Shown here one piece after another: positions 46,201 through 59,700 of a stretch of 64,000 bases of DNA; position 1 is the first letter of the stretch, and each line of letters starts with the position of its first letter. The notes below the pieces were generated by a model that was not told where the DNA came from, did no database searches, and saw only the letters and a program-made list of their open reading frames with translations. A program made the position numbers and the translations under genes. Source of the DNA: Puffinus mauretanicus (Eukaryota; Chordata; Aves; Procellariiformes; Procellariidae). The stretch lies in contig JAJKFH010001359.1 of NCBI GenBank assembly GCA_023333565.1, positions 806,001 through 870,000 of the forward strand. Reading direction: 5' to 3'.

Positions 46201-49200
46201 TACCTGGAGCCACCATGGTGCATAGTTCTGTGCCATTTTAAAGGTTTAATGTAAGCTCTTGCTGCCACATACATGTGAATAAATGAATCAGCATTTCTCA
46301 AATGTCACAGAAAACTGTTTGGGGTCTGCCAGCCTACTGACACCAACAGGGGTTCATTCTGTTAGGATCCAAACACAGCAGCTGGGTAAGCTTTTGGAGA
46401 TCCAGGACTCCCCAGGGAAACATTCACCACGACTGTGACATATGCTGTTTTATTTTAAAATTATCAGTGTACGAACCGTGCAGCACAGGTTTGTACAAAG
46501 AAAATTTACACGTCCTGACTGAGTGACTACATGTGTTTCATGGGATTTTGTTTTCTAAGGACAACAGATGGACATTTTAAGCCTTTAGTAAAAGCAGAAA
46601 AATGATATACTGTCTGACTGATCCATTAACGGAGTTTCTCCAATACAAAAGTCAAACTAAGATAAATATTTCCCACTTGTTTAAGTAGTTAGTACACAGC
46701 TGCAGTAAAGTCTTTTGGCATTGGTAATTCCCAGACACTTATCATCATATACTGTCTGAGGAAAAAAATATTTGTCATTTTCTTTTAATGAGCACTCAGA
46801 ATTTTTGCTAGCTGCTGATAGAATTATTTTAACAGGCTGTTGGAACAGAGGGGAAAAATGGACTGCACATGTGTAGGAGGTCATTAATTGTTCAGACCAC
46901 ATCTTTCTGTGGATTTCCATATGTAGCGTGAAACTAGTTTTGAGCAGTGACTTAGAACAATTACATCTGTGAAGAAACAAACTATTTTGCTCAATTTCCT
47001 ACTTCATCTGAAGCACAGATGTAGTATTGTAGAAGAATGACAAATGAATAAACATGTATTTGAGTGGTGAAGTGGATTAGCATTAAATAAATTTGAAATC
47101 AAGACTAACAAATATAAACCTCCTTAGAGCCAGAATAGAAATGTAATGTAGCCATTCTCAAATAAGGCTGAGGATTAAATGATGAAATATTTGACAGAAG
47201 CTAATAAGCCATCAACATAAGCAATAGGGTGTTAAAATGGAAAAAGGGAATTGCTATGAAACATTTTTCTGATTAATTTTTAGATTTTTCTGAGTACATT
47301 TTTTCCCACATGCATATGAATTCTGAACTGCTACTTTCTTGCCAATTTGGAGCTAAAACTAATGGCTTGTGACCATATAATGAGTTGTAATATTTAACTT
47401 GGATTCTGTGATCCCAAATGTACTTGAAAGTTTTGTTCTACATGTGGCAGTGCAGGGAAAATGTCCTCCTAGTCATATGGAGTTACAAAAATATTCATTA
47501 TACAAAACTTTTACCTTCACCCTTTCTCTTGTCCTACTCTATATAGAGGAAAACAGAGATTGCATTCACAGACTTCTCACAAGCACTGCGCATTCAGTTC
47601 TCAGCAGGTGAATGAAGCATCTTAAAACTTTCCTTCAAAGGCAGTGCAGTGTGGTGGTTGGAAGAGGTGACCCAAGTGACCTGCCTGTTTCTGCTAACAT
47701 CTTTCTATGTAAAGTTGGCTGAAGCCACTTAGGAAAAGATTTTTCAAAAGCCATCATCGTTGATTTCTCTCTGCTGCTGCTGAGGTCAATGAGAGAGTTA
47801 GTGTTATCGTGATTCTTACCCATAAGTATCAATGTGAAAACTCTCATCGACTTCAGTGTAAGCGAGGACAGGGCAATAATAGACACTCTTGGAAATCCCA
47901 TCTGCTGCATTGCAGTTTACTGCTCCATAAAAATGGGCAATAACTATACTGCATGATGTATGATGAAGGTTGAACTGCTAGTACTTGAAAGTGTGTTTAA
48001 TTAGTTCAGATAGGTCATAGGTGCTAAGTAAGCACCAATTGTTATTAAGATTTTATCCCCTAGAAATACCAATGCCAATTTTTCCCCAACTGACAGCTGG
48101 GAAGCACGCTTGCAGTGACCTTGTTTGGATATTTTTTTTTTTTCATTTGAAATGAAGTCAGAATACAATGAGTAATGAATTTCTTCAATAATTTGAACCA
48201 CATACTTCTTTCTAAGTAATCTATGTCATCCCATTATTTTGAAATAAATTCCTATTAACAAGCCATACCATCTAAAAATAATTATCATCAGAAAATCAGC
48301 TTTCAGATTGCTACAGTGCAAAAGTTTAAACTTTCTAACACATAGGGTTTTTTCCTATAGTTGGAAACTTTTTTCAGTAGTGTGTCCTTGATTCAGGGCA
48401 CAACTAAGAGGAATCATTATTGTTATTCCAATGTGAAAAGGCAGACTATTTCTTTTTCTGTTATGTTCTTAGTTCAAGACAGTTTTTCTTGACTGTTAGT
48501 TCTTAAAGCCTGGCAGTCTCACCCTTATAACTCTGCATTCTCTAAAGAAGTAATTCTCCTTTCAGGCTAAGCAATCTTGCACCCCTTACTTCCACCATCA
48601 TGGTTCCACCAAACCTCTCTGAACCTGTAGTGCTTAAAAATCTGGGATCTGCTTTTCCACACTTGGTAGAAGTTCATTCTCTCTAGGCCTCTAGGACTGG
48701 TTAGGGTACTAGATACTTAGTTTTAAGCTTTGCGCTGCTAAAACATTAGTTTGCATGTAGCCTAAAAACTGAAAATATTCAGATGCTGGGATATGAGTTT
48801 ATGGCCTCAGTGTAAAATTGCTGCTCATGGAATAGTTGGTTGTGTTTACAGTACCAACAAACACATCAGTGCTTGGATGACTATAAAGTCTAAAATGTTC
48901 CCTTTAAGGTGTAGTCAAAAACCAGTGCTAGACCGTACTGTGATATAATCTGGGAAAGTTTCAACTACCACTGTTTTTCTTGTACCGCATGTGGTTGAAC
49001 AGAAAACATCTACCCATGCCTGTCGATCCAGCAAACTGAGAACTACATTCATTTTTAAAAGATGGAACAATCAATGACAAATTAAAGAACACTATAGCTA
49101 TAAATTATTCATGACAGTAAATCCCAATAATTGAAGTATGCCACATGATGCAGAACATTAAAAAATTTGCATTGCTTGTCATATCCAGATCAATATTAGA

Positions 49201-51977
49201 GAGATTGTTAAATTGAGATCAGGGGAAAACAGCAAACATAGAAAAAAAATCAAAAGTGAACCACAAACCAAAATCCATAAATCACTCAGTCATAAATAAT
49301 TAAGGTGAACAACCCTTCCTTTTGTAGAATATGCAATATATTTAGGGATCAGCACTTGTTTTGATAACATTTCAAAACTTACACTATGCAACTCTGTTGG
49401 TTTGAAGTTTTATTTATTAGCAGCATTAGTTGTTCAGTTCATTGCAATTTAGATGAAAACTCAGAACCACACTTTTAGCTGTTGCAAACCTATTTAACTC
49501 CACTAAAGCTGTTGGACTTCTTACCCAGCAGGTGATATAGTATCTTACATCACTCTAAAATTTAGCTAGTACATTTGAGCAGAATTTAAAAAGTAAGCAA
49601 ACACTTGAACAATAATCTGGCCTACCCCACAGTCTGCTGGAGTTGATGAAAAGGCTCTCACCAGCTTTGGACCAGGCCTGCTGTTGTGATTTCATTCTCA
49701 GATCTAGAAATTTAGTGATCATAACTCTACAACTAAGTACAGAAACTTGCCTCTACCTACCCTGAAAACATTTAATGCAATAGGCCAGATGAATTATCAT
49801 TGGACTTCTTTCACTGGTGAGGAGCTTAGGGGGTTCTACATCCCAAAAGAATGGCACCCAATTGCTCCTGAATGTTAACTTCATATCTTCAAGCATTGAT
49901 ATTCTGGACATACAGTGTCAATAACAGATTCAGATTCTTCCAGAAAGGCATGGCAAATGCAACCATAGTTGTGGCACATGCAGATCTCTCTCACATCGCA
50001 TCCTGACGATGCAAGTGATGTGTTGAGTCACATCACAAGACAGAGGCTATGATGACATGCTGTGGCTGACGAATGCACCAGGTAGTACCAAGGGTCTGCT
50101 GCTCCTCTCTAGATGATCCCAAATGGGCAAAGAGCCAATACACTGCACAATATCCCCCTGGGAGAAATCTGTTGAAGTGTCAGCACACCAAATGTGTTAA
50201 CATCATTAGCAAGATTCCTAATTACTTATTTTAATTAAGTATTGGCACATGCTATTTACTGCTACAGAAGAAAAAAGTGATAATTTACTTGCAGACAAAG
50301 AATTCTGCCTATGAAATTACTCCAGCATTGGAGCCAATATATTTGTAAATATATTGTACATGGAATTCAAATTATATAATTGACAACACTTCCTAACATG
50401 GTAAGTAATGAGAATTCACATTGAATTTTCCACAACAACCATTTGAACTGAAGGAAAGAGACACCCAATTCCGTCTGAAATTAATGGGAATGCGGTCTGC
50501 AATGCCCAGAGGCAGATTTTGAGAATCTTATCCTTGATCTTTTTTGATTCAGTGGGTTCTGTTCTAGTCAAGGGCACTAAAAGCTGAATAAAAAGTTGTG
50601 TTTCCCTTGCTTTCTGACAACCATGCTTAAACTGCTCCTGTCAATGCAGAGTGACCAAATGCACCTGTTTCTTCCAGTACATACAGTTTCCTCTTTCCAC
50701 TTTTCTCCGACCAGGTCTATTTTCCGCTTAAATACACAGCTTAATAACAGACTGTATTATATATTAAAAAAGCATTCATGCATGTAACATGCCAGCACTG
50801 TTTCTTAGTGTGGTGCAAACCTCAGATGTATCATAACAACCATCTCCATCCTACTGAATATAAAAACTATTTCTGCATTTCAACTTTGGGACAGAAAAAG
50901 TAAATTTTTTCAGCAGTGTATTGTAAAAATACAGTAGTTTGAAAGGAAAGCATTTTTGGTCCCTGTTATAAATAACAAATATTTTGGATGCACATGAGAC
51001 AATTTGCATTTTTTATTTATTTTTTATTTGGGGTTTCTGTTCAGAGGGGGTCTTTCCTGTTTGTTTTATTTCATATGTTCTGAATATGATAATTGGAGAG
51101 ACCACAAAAATTAAAATCAGACTGTGACCAAGCTGATGGCTAAGTAGACTCTCTAAGTGGACAATTTCCAGCTTTGTTCTCATAAACATCAAATGTATTG
51201 CCTTAAACAAAACTATGCAATGATATAGGTGTGTTTTTACACTAGCACCCAATGTGATCACTGTAACATCCAGTGTCATCAGCAGAGGCTTGTCTATTTA
51301 TGCAAAGTACAAATCAGAGATACCTCTCAAATTCTTCTCCTTTCTATTCAAATCCTCACAGTGTGTCAATTTCTATTGGAATGGAATAAGTATTCTCACA
51401 GCAATGGCATAAAGATATCAACTTGGGACCAAATGTCCTCCCATCCATAAAGAACTACTGCAGTATTTCAGAGGGAATGTGGCTTAAGCTGGAAAGTTAT
51501 GACCTAAACATGAAACAAAGAGAGAGGACTAGCTCTCGTGTAAATCTGTTGCTGAACATGGCAAGTAGAAAAATATAAAAATAAAGAACAATGGATAGCA
51601 GAATATGTGCTGTTACCGTGAGATTTAAAGAATGTGGGGGGAAAGGGCTACATTACTGACAAACCTCAGAAGCTATTTCTATTGTATGTGTTTAGTTGAG
51701 TGAGGTTTCAAAGCACTCAAGAAGTGCTCAGAACCAGAATGTGTCCTTTATTATCAAGGATCTGCAGAAAACAGACTGCAGGCTGGAGCTGCAAGAAAGA
51801 TTAATAAATCAAGGTCTGCAGAAAATATAGTGTTCAAGGGAGTTTACAGATGTTAAAGTTTGAGTATGAAATACTAGGGCAGGTTGTACTATGCTGTGCT
51901 TAGGAAACTCCCCTTGAGAAAGGGGAAAATATCGAACAGGGTAGGGGCGTTTCCATAAGCATCATCATCATCACCAC
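43294..51977. other. AT-rich non-coding DNA with small palindromes
   Basis: No gene is recognised. T17 at 44798-44814 and T12 at 48132-48143 are simple tracts. An 8-bp-arm inverted repeat with a central AP-1-like site lies at 50015-50036, and a 10-bp-arm palindrome at 50335-50356. A short ATC trinucleotide run (about 51960-51973) abuts the LTR at 51978. Confidence 0.65.
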
Positions 51978-52411
51978 TGTCATGGTTTAACCCCAGCCAG
52001 CAAATAAACCCCACGCAGCCACTCACTCACCCCCCGCTCTGGTGGGATGGGGGAGAGAATCAGGAGGGCACAAGTAGGAGAACTCCCGGGTTGAGATAAA
52101 AACAGTTTAATAATTGAAATAAAACAAAGTAGAACAGTAAGAATAACAATGAGAACAACAACAATAACAGAATATACAAAGCAGACGATGCGCAATGCAA
52201 CTGCTCACCGACCACCGATTGTGTGTCACGAATGGGGGCAAGCCCCCCCCCCACCTGGTTTTTATACTGAGCATGATGTCACATGGTATAGAATACCCCA
52301 TTGGCCAGCTGGGTCCACCACCCCGGCTGTGCTCCCTGCCCCCCCCCTTCCCGGTGCAAGCACCACCCAGCAACAGCCAAAGCATCAATGGGCCATCAAT
52401 GCTCCAGGACA
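51978..52411 (-). mobile_element. Solo LTR (type A) with U3 deletion, minus strand
   Basis: Plus-strand ends are TGTCATGGTTTAACC and CCAGGACA, the reverse complements of the LTR 3' end and of TGTCCTGG. The identical 5-bp target duplication ACCAC flanks it (51973-51977 and 52412-52416). The inverted ATTAAA, the GTTGTTATTGTT-like stretch and the CCAAT/TATA region match the LTR at 8902. It is 434 bp instead of 564. About 75 bp of U3 are missing immediately after the terminal TGTCCTGG, and the G-rich stretches differ. There is no internal sequence. Confidence 0.93.
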
Positions 52412-53441
52412 ACCACATCTGCAAAGCAGAGGGTTTTTTTGCCAGCAGCACCTCCCTCCATTCTTTCAGTTGGCAGGGCCATAACTTTCAAATCATTGTA
52501 TAATCTTAGCCAGATGACTTCGGATAGGGGATTTCAGACAGTGATGATGACACACAGCTCCTCGTGAGGTCAGGAAATGGAAATGTATCTCTTGAAGGTG
52601 GATGGCTGACAGCAAGCAGCAGTAACAGAAGTACGGAGAAAAAAAAATAATTTCTCAGACTTTCTGATGAATATGAAAGACATTCTATTTGTGAAGAACA
52701 TAGGGGGAGCAATGTGTTCCCCCTGCCAAGCAATGTTTTGCCAGAAGGTGCTGGATTGCCAAATACATGAGCCACTTCAGCTGGCAGAATGCCCTGATGA
52801 AATCATCTTATTTGGCAGCTCTGGATTTCTAATGAACTGTTTTCCTAATTCCATAGCAAGAATGATCAGTGTGCCATGGGAACTTTGCAGGAAGGATGGT
52901 GTCAAAAACACACCTAGAGCATGAGATAGCATCACTGCTGTGCTTTACGGGAGCCTGGATATCATTGTCCTAAGAACTGGTCTTAAGAAGGATAAGTTAG
53001 GAGAAGGTGATTAAGTTAATCACCCCCTCTGTTATTTTGGACTCTGGCAGACTTCTCAGCATTGCCATTCAGCAACGGGACAGGGGTGCTTTGGGTTTTG
53101 ACCCTTATGTTTGCTTTCTCCCTCATATACAAAGTAAAACGGCAAGTCCTGATGGGGACTGCATAAGCGTTATAGCAGAGTGTGTGGCTTGAGCTAGCCT
53201 AGATGAATCAAAGGCAAAGGCAGTTGGGTCTGGTAGCTACAACTGTAGAAGCAGTCAGGTTTGAGCATTAGTATTCACTTATATGGGGGTAGGGGCCACC
53301 TGCCTGTGGCATTTTCTCTCTGCTGTGCTGTGATTTATTATGACAGAAGCCAGGGTTAGTGTTATTTCACCCTGCTGCTGAAACAATGATTATGTGCTTT
53401 ACCTTGACATTACTTGATGCAGTGCTCTCTCTCTCTAACAG

Positions 53442-53497
53442 AGTTGGTGTTTGCAGGGTTTCTGTGTTTCTGTAGGAATTTCGCCAACATCTGACAG
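53442..53497 (+). other. Candidate 56-nt exon
   Basis: The acceptor has an uninterrupted CTCTCTCTCTCTAACAG tract and the donor is ACAG/GTAAGC. Only the first frame is open through the interval (SWCLQGFCVSVGISPTSD); the two others hit stops. An internal alternative acceptor (TTTCTGTAG) would give a shorter exon. It could be a non-coding RNA exon, a coding exon or chance. Confidence 0.2.
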
Positions 53498-53641
53498 GTA
53501 AGCCCTGCAATATGCACCTCTGCATCATGAATAAAGCCAACCACAGAACCACCTCGGGGCAACAGAAAGATCAGAAGTAAGACCGGTCCTCCTTTTCCTG
53601 GCAAAAATACCATATGTCCACTCCTAGAAATAGCAATACAG

Positions 53642-53744
53642 AAGAAAAAAAAAAAAACAATCAAAACCCTACAACAAGAAGAAACAAACAAACAAAAACC
53701 AACAAAAAAAAAAACAAACAGAAAAAACGCAACTAAAAAACCCC
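53642..53744. repeat. A-rich / (AAAC)n simple repeat
   Basis: Repeated runs of A interrupted by single C or G (AAACAAACAAACAAAAACC and similar) extend for about 100 bp. Confidence 0.9.
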
Positions 53745-56700
53745 TGCACTGTTTCAGAACTAACCCGGGAGAAGGCAAAACCAGTATTTGAACTACTCTT
53801 TCCCTTCCTTCTGCCTTGCTGATGCAGGGTAATAGTAAAGTTCTGGCAAATCATAATTCTGTCCCCTCCTGCCCAGGTTAGGAGAGGGTGATGCCAGCCC
53901 TGGGAGAAAGGCACAGACTGAAGGCACAGAGAATGCTAGCGAGTAGCCTGCACTCCTGGACCTCATGTAGCTCATCTCATGGCGTGGATATGTTTTTCCT
54001 GCCTATTATTCACTCATGCAGGCTTGGCAATCACAGCCTCACTATCAGTGAACAATCATGGTGTGATCTTAGTTAGATATATAAAATCTGGATGGAAGGG
54101 GGTGTTGGGGTTTTTTGTTTGGTTGGTTGCATCTTTTTGGTTTTGTTTTTACACATAGGTATTTACTATACTAAAATTGACCTTACCAAGAGTCACCACA
54201 GTCATCTTGCAACTTCTGTGCAAACAGAATTAATTATGCTACTATTATTATTTCACTGTTTCTGGGGATTAACTGACAAGTTGAAACACAAAGCAGGAAT
54301 GGACCACTGTCCCGATGACGTGACAGTAACAACAAGGAAACTGAGCAAATAAACCCAAAGAACTCAAGATTTTAGTAAAATCAAGAGACATAGTGCAGGG
54401 AATTTTAACAACGAATACCTTCTAAGATTGCTTTTTATTACTGTCAATTAAATCGCCTGATAGGATTTCCTAAAAAATTCTAATTTAAGATGTTGTTCTG
54501 TTTTGTTTACAAATATTTAAAGGCATAAAGGTATGAAAGTTCACTTTTTAAAAGAAATTAAGATGTATAAGGGTTACATAATAGAGGAAAGCAATGAACA
54601 TCTGTGGCATCATGTTGCTTTCTACACATAAAAAGATTGTTTGGGGGATTTGCTGCTTACAGACACCTGCTTAGCAATGATGCCAAAATCAACCTGCTTC
54701 ATTAGTTTTGACAGATGACCAATACCACCTAATAGCTTTAATTCTGACAGACAGCTCATTTCTTTAGCCATATAAAATCTGTCTAATTAGTTGATAAAAA
54801 CAGTTGATAAATATATATTAAAAAAAAAATGAAACAGGTTTTTGAATACAGAAACTTTAATCCATCTAGTTGTTGAATTTGGCATGGAACAATGATCAAA
54901 ATTTGGATTTGCAGAAAATAAGTCCCTTGACTTACTTGCATGTTCTTTGGGCATCATAAGACAATCTGAGTGAAGTAATTACCATCTAGGTATTTGTTAT
55001 TACCTCAGTGCTGAAAAAAATTTCTGTTTACTTAAGAGAGTCCTGTTATCTCTGACTACCCTGGGGGTGATTTTTGTCTAATTCAGCTGACTTAGTAGAG
55101 AAAGCAATGAGCACCACAGACACAATCTTGTCAGGTATTTCAAGTGTGGGACCATAATTGCTGCCTGAAGTAAGAACAGGTGGAGGTGATTTCCTATGTT
55201 TTTATAGCTAGGTCCAGAGGAGAATGTCTAAGTATGCCCTTAGTCACATAATGATGGTATCCAAAAGGAATCTTTGTGCATCACCTGTTTGGAGTTGCCT
55301 AATTTTGTCTGTCAATAATTTTGTAGTTTCCATCTTGTAAATATGAAGCAGATATCTCAAGCAATAGTTATGTTTAATTTGATTTTTCTTCACTTTAAAA
55401 GGTCATACTTAAAATATATTATTGAAAAACATTTATAAATGTTTTTGCTACCTGTGAATAATATGCAATTCCCCAACAATAAAAATATAATGGAACTATG
55501 AATTACAATTAATTGTGGTTGGACTGCTTTTTTATTTCTCAGAAATACCTTTTGAGAATACTTCTGCAGTAGCCTCCATGTTTTATTCAGTTGTGAATTC
55601 TGTTTTGCTGATGCATTTCCATATTTTCCTTTATGTTTAATGATTTAGTATTGTTTTTTCCACTTTAAGTGAATAACTGAAGTTTGTTCAATGTTTACAT
55701 TTCATTGCTGTAGATCTCAAATAATTTTACTGGTATTTGATTTAAAGTTGTAATTTTATGATTCTTCAGTTTCATGAATATTAATAGAAATGGAAAATGC
55801 ATCAGGTGATTTAAAAAATAAAATATTTTGGGGAAAAAACCCTCCTAATGAAGATTGCACTTGTCTTGGAATGCTCACTTTTGGGAAGTAATTGATATTA
55901 CAAAAGTAGATGTCAAATTTGAAACTACAATTTAAATTACACGCACCAACTAAAGTCCACATCAAATTCTAAAAGCTAATTTTTAATATCACTTCTTTAA
56001 CTTTATATTCAATTTGCAATGTCTGTTTTTCCTCTGCCAAAGAGTAGCCATGCAAGCCACAACCTCAGCTGGGGTAAATCAGCACAGGTTCACTGAAATC
56101 TGTAAATCTAACAGTGTTCACCAGCTAATAACCAACACCAGTTTCACAGAGGATGTTGTAATGTATATCAACATCTACTTTATCTGCACAGCCCTGGGCA
56201 TTATCTTCTTACAAAAACCCAAGAAATCTACAACTTTTATGTACTACTGAAAATTTCTGACCAACCTGTTGTAGTTATAGGCACCAAATGTTCCTGTCAA
56301 GCTGATGAACTCCACCAGCATTGCTGAAGAAGAGTGAGAAGATTGGTAGAAGTAGACTTTCCCACCTCCCAGGTTTTGCTTTGAAGCTGGTCTAAACTGG
56401 CCCAAAAGTTGTGGTCACCTGAAAGTTGTTTCATCCAAAAAGAGGTGCTAGCTGCAAATCAAACATTATTGTAGCTTCTTACCATCTCCCATGCCTTTTA
56501 TGTAGCCACTTCCTAATCATTATCTAAAAAAAACCCACCACGTTCTGCAGCTGTGTTCACAGTTTTGAGCTGAGTACTGAAAGTTTAGAGGATGGACAGG
56601 TCTAGAGGACAAGCGGTCTTCCCATTCCCAAAACAATCTTTCTACAAACCAAGGGTACAGCAAACCTCTTTAGATACATGGTAAACAAAGAATCAGTCCC

Positions 56701-59700
56701 CTTTATTTCAGTGGATCCAGTCTCATGTGTAAAGGCAGGCAGACACTCCAGATTTTACCACAGTAGGGACCCAACAGGGATAGAGAGTGCTCCTGACACA
56801 GCGCTACCAGCACTGCTGTTAATATAGCACTTTTCCAGTGAATAAATTGAAGATTCTCCTGTTAGGGAAGGTTAATCTAGCACCTTTCATGGGCACGGTA
56901 CTCATTAATATGTATCTTGCATTTCTAAAATTCTGGCTTCAGCTAAAAAAAACCCTCTTATGCATAGTTATTCATATTGCCTTCTTATAACTTCCTGGGG
57001 TCTTAACCATGAAGAAAATTACTTCATTGCATTCGTACATCCATAAATGGCAATAAGCCTTTTTAAATGTAAACATCACTGTGGATTTGCATGTACTTTG
57101 AGAGCAAATATGATGACAGAACTTTGGAACCCAGCATATTTTTCATTAGTTTGTATAAACATATAATTTAGTTTTAATACTCTGTTCTTGTCATTATGGT
57201 AATTTGGATCCCAGTCCGACAAGGTGCTGAAGCTCAGGCCTGACTTTAAACCTGCATCTAATCCTGCTGCCTTCACTGCGACTTAGCAAGAACCCAGGCA
57301 GTGAACAGAATGGGACTCTATGGGTTGAGGGAGGTTTAGGAAGCGCATATAAAGAGCTCGCAGTGGTACCTGTCTTAAGCACCCTACCTGGAGGTCAGCA
57401 TAAATCAGCTTACTACAGAAACTGAGTACAGTGGATATTTTAAAGTAGTCTCTTAGGATGGAAGTTTGCCTGTTGGGGGTTGCTGTTATTGTAGATTTTA
57501 AACTGAAACGTACTTTCAGCATATAAAGGTTTTGGCACCAGTATGACCATTCTTGATCCCAGGTAGAGGAGCAAGAAAGGGAGGGAAACATCCCGCTGTC
57601 TTGTTGTTATCATTCCTGACAAGTGCGCTAAAGACATTGGAAAAGCACCATTCTGCTAACGCTGCCATCTGAGCAATAAGACATGCCAAATTCTAAAAAA
57701 CACTTTCCTCGGGCGAGCAACTGAAAGCTGTTTATAATAGACCAGAAACTCCTGTCTGAGATTTATCAGTGACTGTCACAGGTGAGAAGTGTTTACTAAC
57801 AAAGCCAGAACAAGTGACAAAGAAGGTGATGACTCCTTCAGGATGCTCAGCCTTTGGAATAATTCAACTTTTAGCAAGCAGCCCCAGCAAGTCCCAAACC
57901 AGAGTTTTCAGCAGGCCAGCTTGTGCACAGCAAAAGCACTCCCTTCTCTGGGCAGATCTAATCTGGCCCAATTGTATCTGCAGCTACCCTGAGTAGGGCA
58001 AATGGAAAATGGATCAAAATGGATCTGATTCTGGCTTCCCCAAGAGCACTGCAGAGTTTCATTTCCCTGTATCTGATTTGTTTGAAATCTTGGCTGATGG
58101 TCAGGCCTTCAGATAGATAATCATCTTAGCAACTGAATATTATACATTCATCCTTTTTTCTCCCACATAGTCTTATATTTTCTTTAGCAATATGCATTAC
58201 GTGTATCTGGAAAGAAAAAGGCTGGGCTCAGTGGTTTCAAAAGTAGGGATTACTGATTAAGCTATTGCTCTAACACACACAGATCGCTCAAGGTTGCTTG
58301 CATTCTTGGACAATGCAGCAAGGACTCGCTCACAAGGTGGGTATGCTTCATCAGCATGGTGACTGGCCAGCAAAGATTCCCCCTTGACAGAGTAAGGTTA
58401 GGTGGGGACAGGGAAAAGAGATAGAAGCAAGCATCCAGTAATTTACCCCATCGATGAGAAGTAGCTCTTAGGCTAGCAGAGCATTAGGAAACTCTTAGAA
58501 ATCACTTTCTTAAATTGTGAGGGGAAACCGGAAGTTTTGCCTGCCTGAGGACTGACCTTGCAGTCTGTCAGTTGTATTATAGAACCAACAGAAATATTAT
58601 TGTACTATTCTGCTCTCAGAGTTCATAAATTGAACTCTAGGAACTAAGTGGAAGTTGCACTTGGCAACTAAAGAAGGACACTGAGAAGTTCCTGGAAGAA
58701 GTCAGGAATTTTTTGTTAGATATCTAATTATGTTATAATTTGACTGCTCAACCAGTTGCGCTTTTTTAAAATAAAGCCTTCATTCCAGGTTTGCTACAGT
58801 ACATCACAATTTTTCGAGATTCCAGTCAGTGTTTCTTTCAACTTTTGAAAGCGTCTTTCAGGCCCTAACAAGTATCTTCCAGGAAAATTGACTCCAAGTG
58901 CACTTGTCTTCTTAAATAAAACACCCACTGCCATTTACAAGCAGATTTCTTTAGAGACAACCAAAAGCATCAAACAAGTATGAATTGCCATGAAGACCTC
59001 AGCCCCTCCTTTCTTTAGGACTCCAGCAGCCAGTAACATGTTGCATTCTTATAAACCCTATCACATATTTGCATCAATCTCAATACAATACAATCTCGTT
59101 TCCTCACCACACCAACACATACTGCTCATTACAACTATTAACAGGTCTATGAACAGGAGGGGAAGATCATTATCAGGTTTGACGGATGTGTAATATTTCT
59201 GTTCTGCATTTCTCTTGTTAGCTGATTACTTTGTGCCAGGAACTGTACATCATGAAGATGTACATCTTTTCTGTTCTGTGGCCCCATATTAAGTTTTCCT
59301 ACTGAAAGTCTGTTATAACATAAATATTCATCAAAAATAGGCTAAAGGAAGATAGTATAAGGTAGATAGTATGTGACTAATACAAAAGGTGTTTCCAAAG
59401 AAACTGTGTTTTTTCATGTATCTTTTTCAATTCTTGAGATCATCATTAAACTTCTGCTTCTAGTGGGGCTTTTGTTGTGGCCTAGATCACAGGGCGTTAG
59501 CAAAGGCAGATACTAACCTTTCCTTTCTCACATACTGACTCCCCTGTTTTGACTGCAAGCTCTTTGGGAAATAGATGACCTTTACTGCATAGCTTTACAA
59601 AGAACCAAAATTGTGCTCTAAACTCAGTTGCTGTTTATGTCTTCTAGCTTAAGTAGTGATAGATAAAAAAATTACCTGTGTTTTTACATTTATATCTTTA

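Noticed and set aside
57210..57320. Possible old dispersed repeat and two TATAAA motifs nearby
   Set aside because: The repeat-like wording is too diverged to assign, and TATAAA alone is frequent in AT-rich DNA without further promoter elements.
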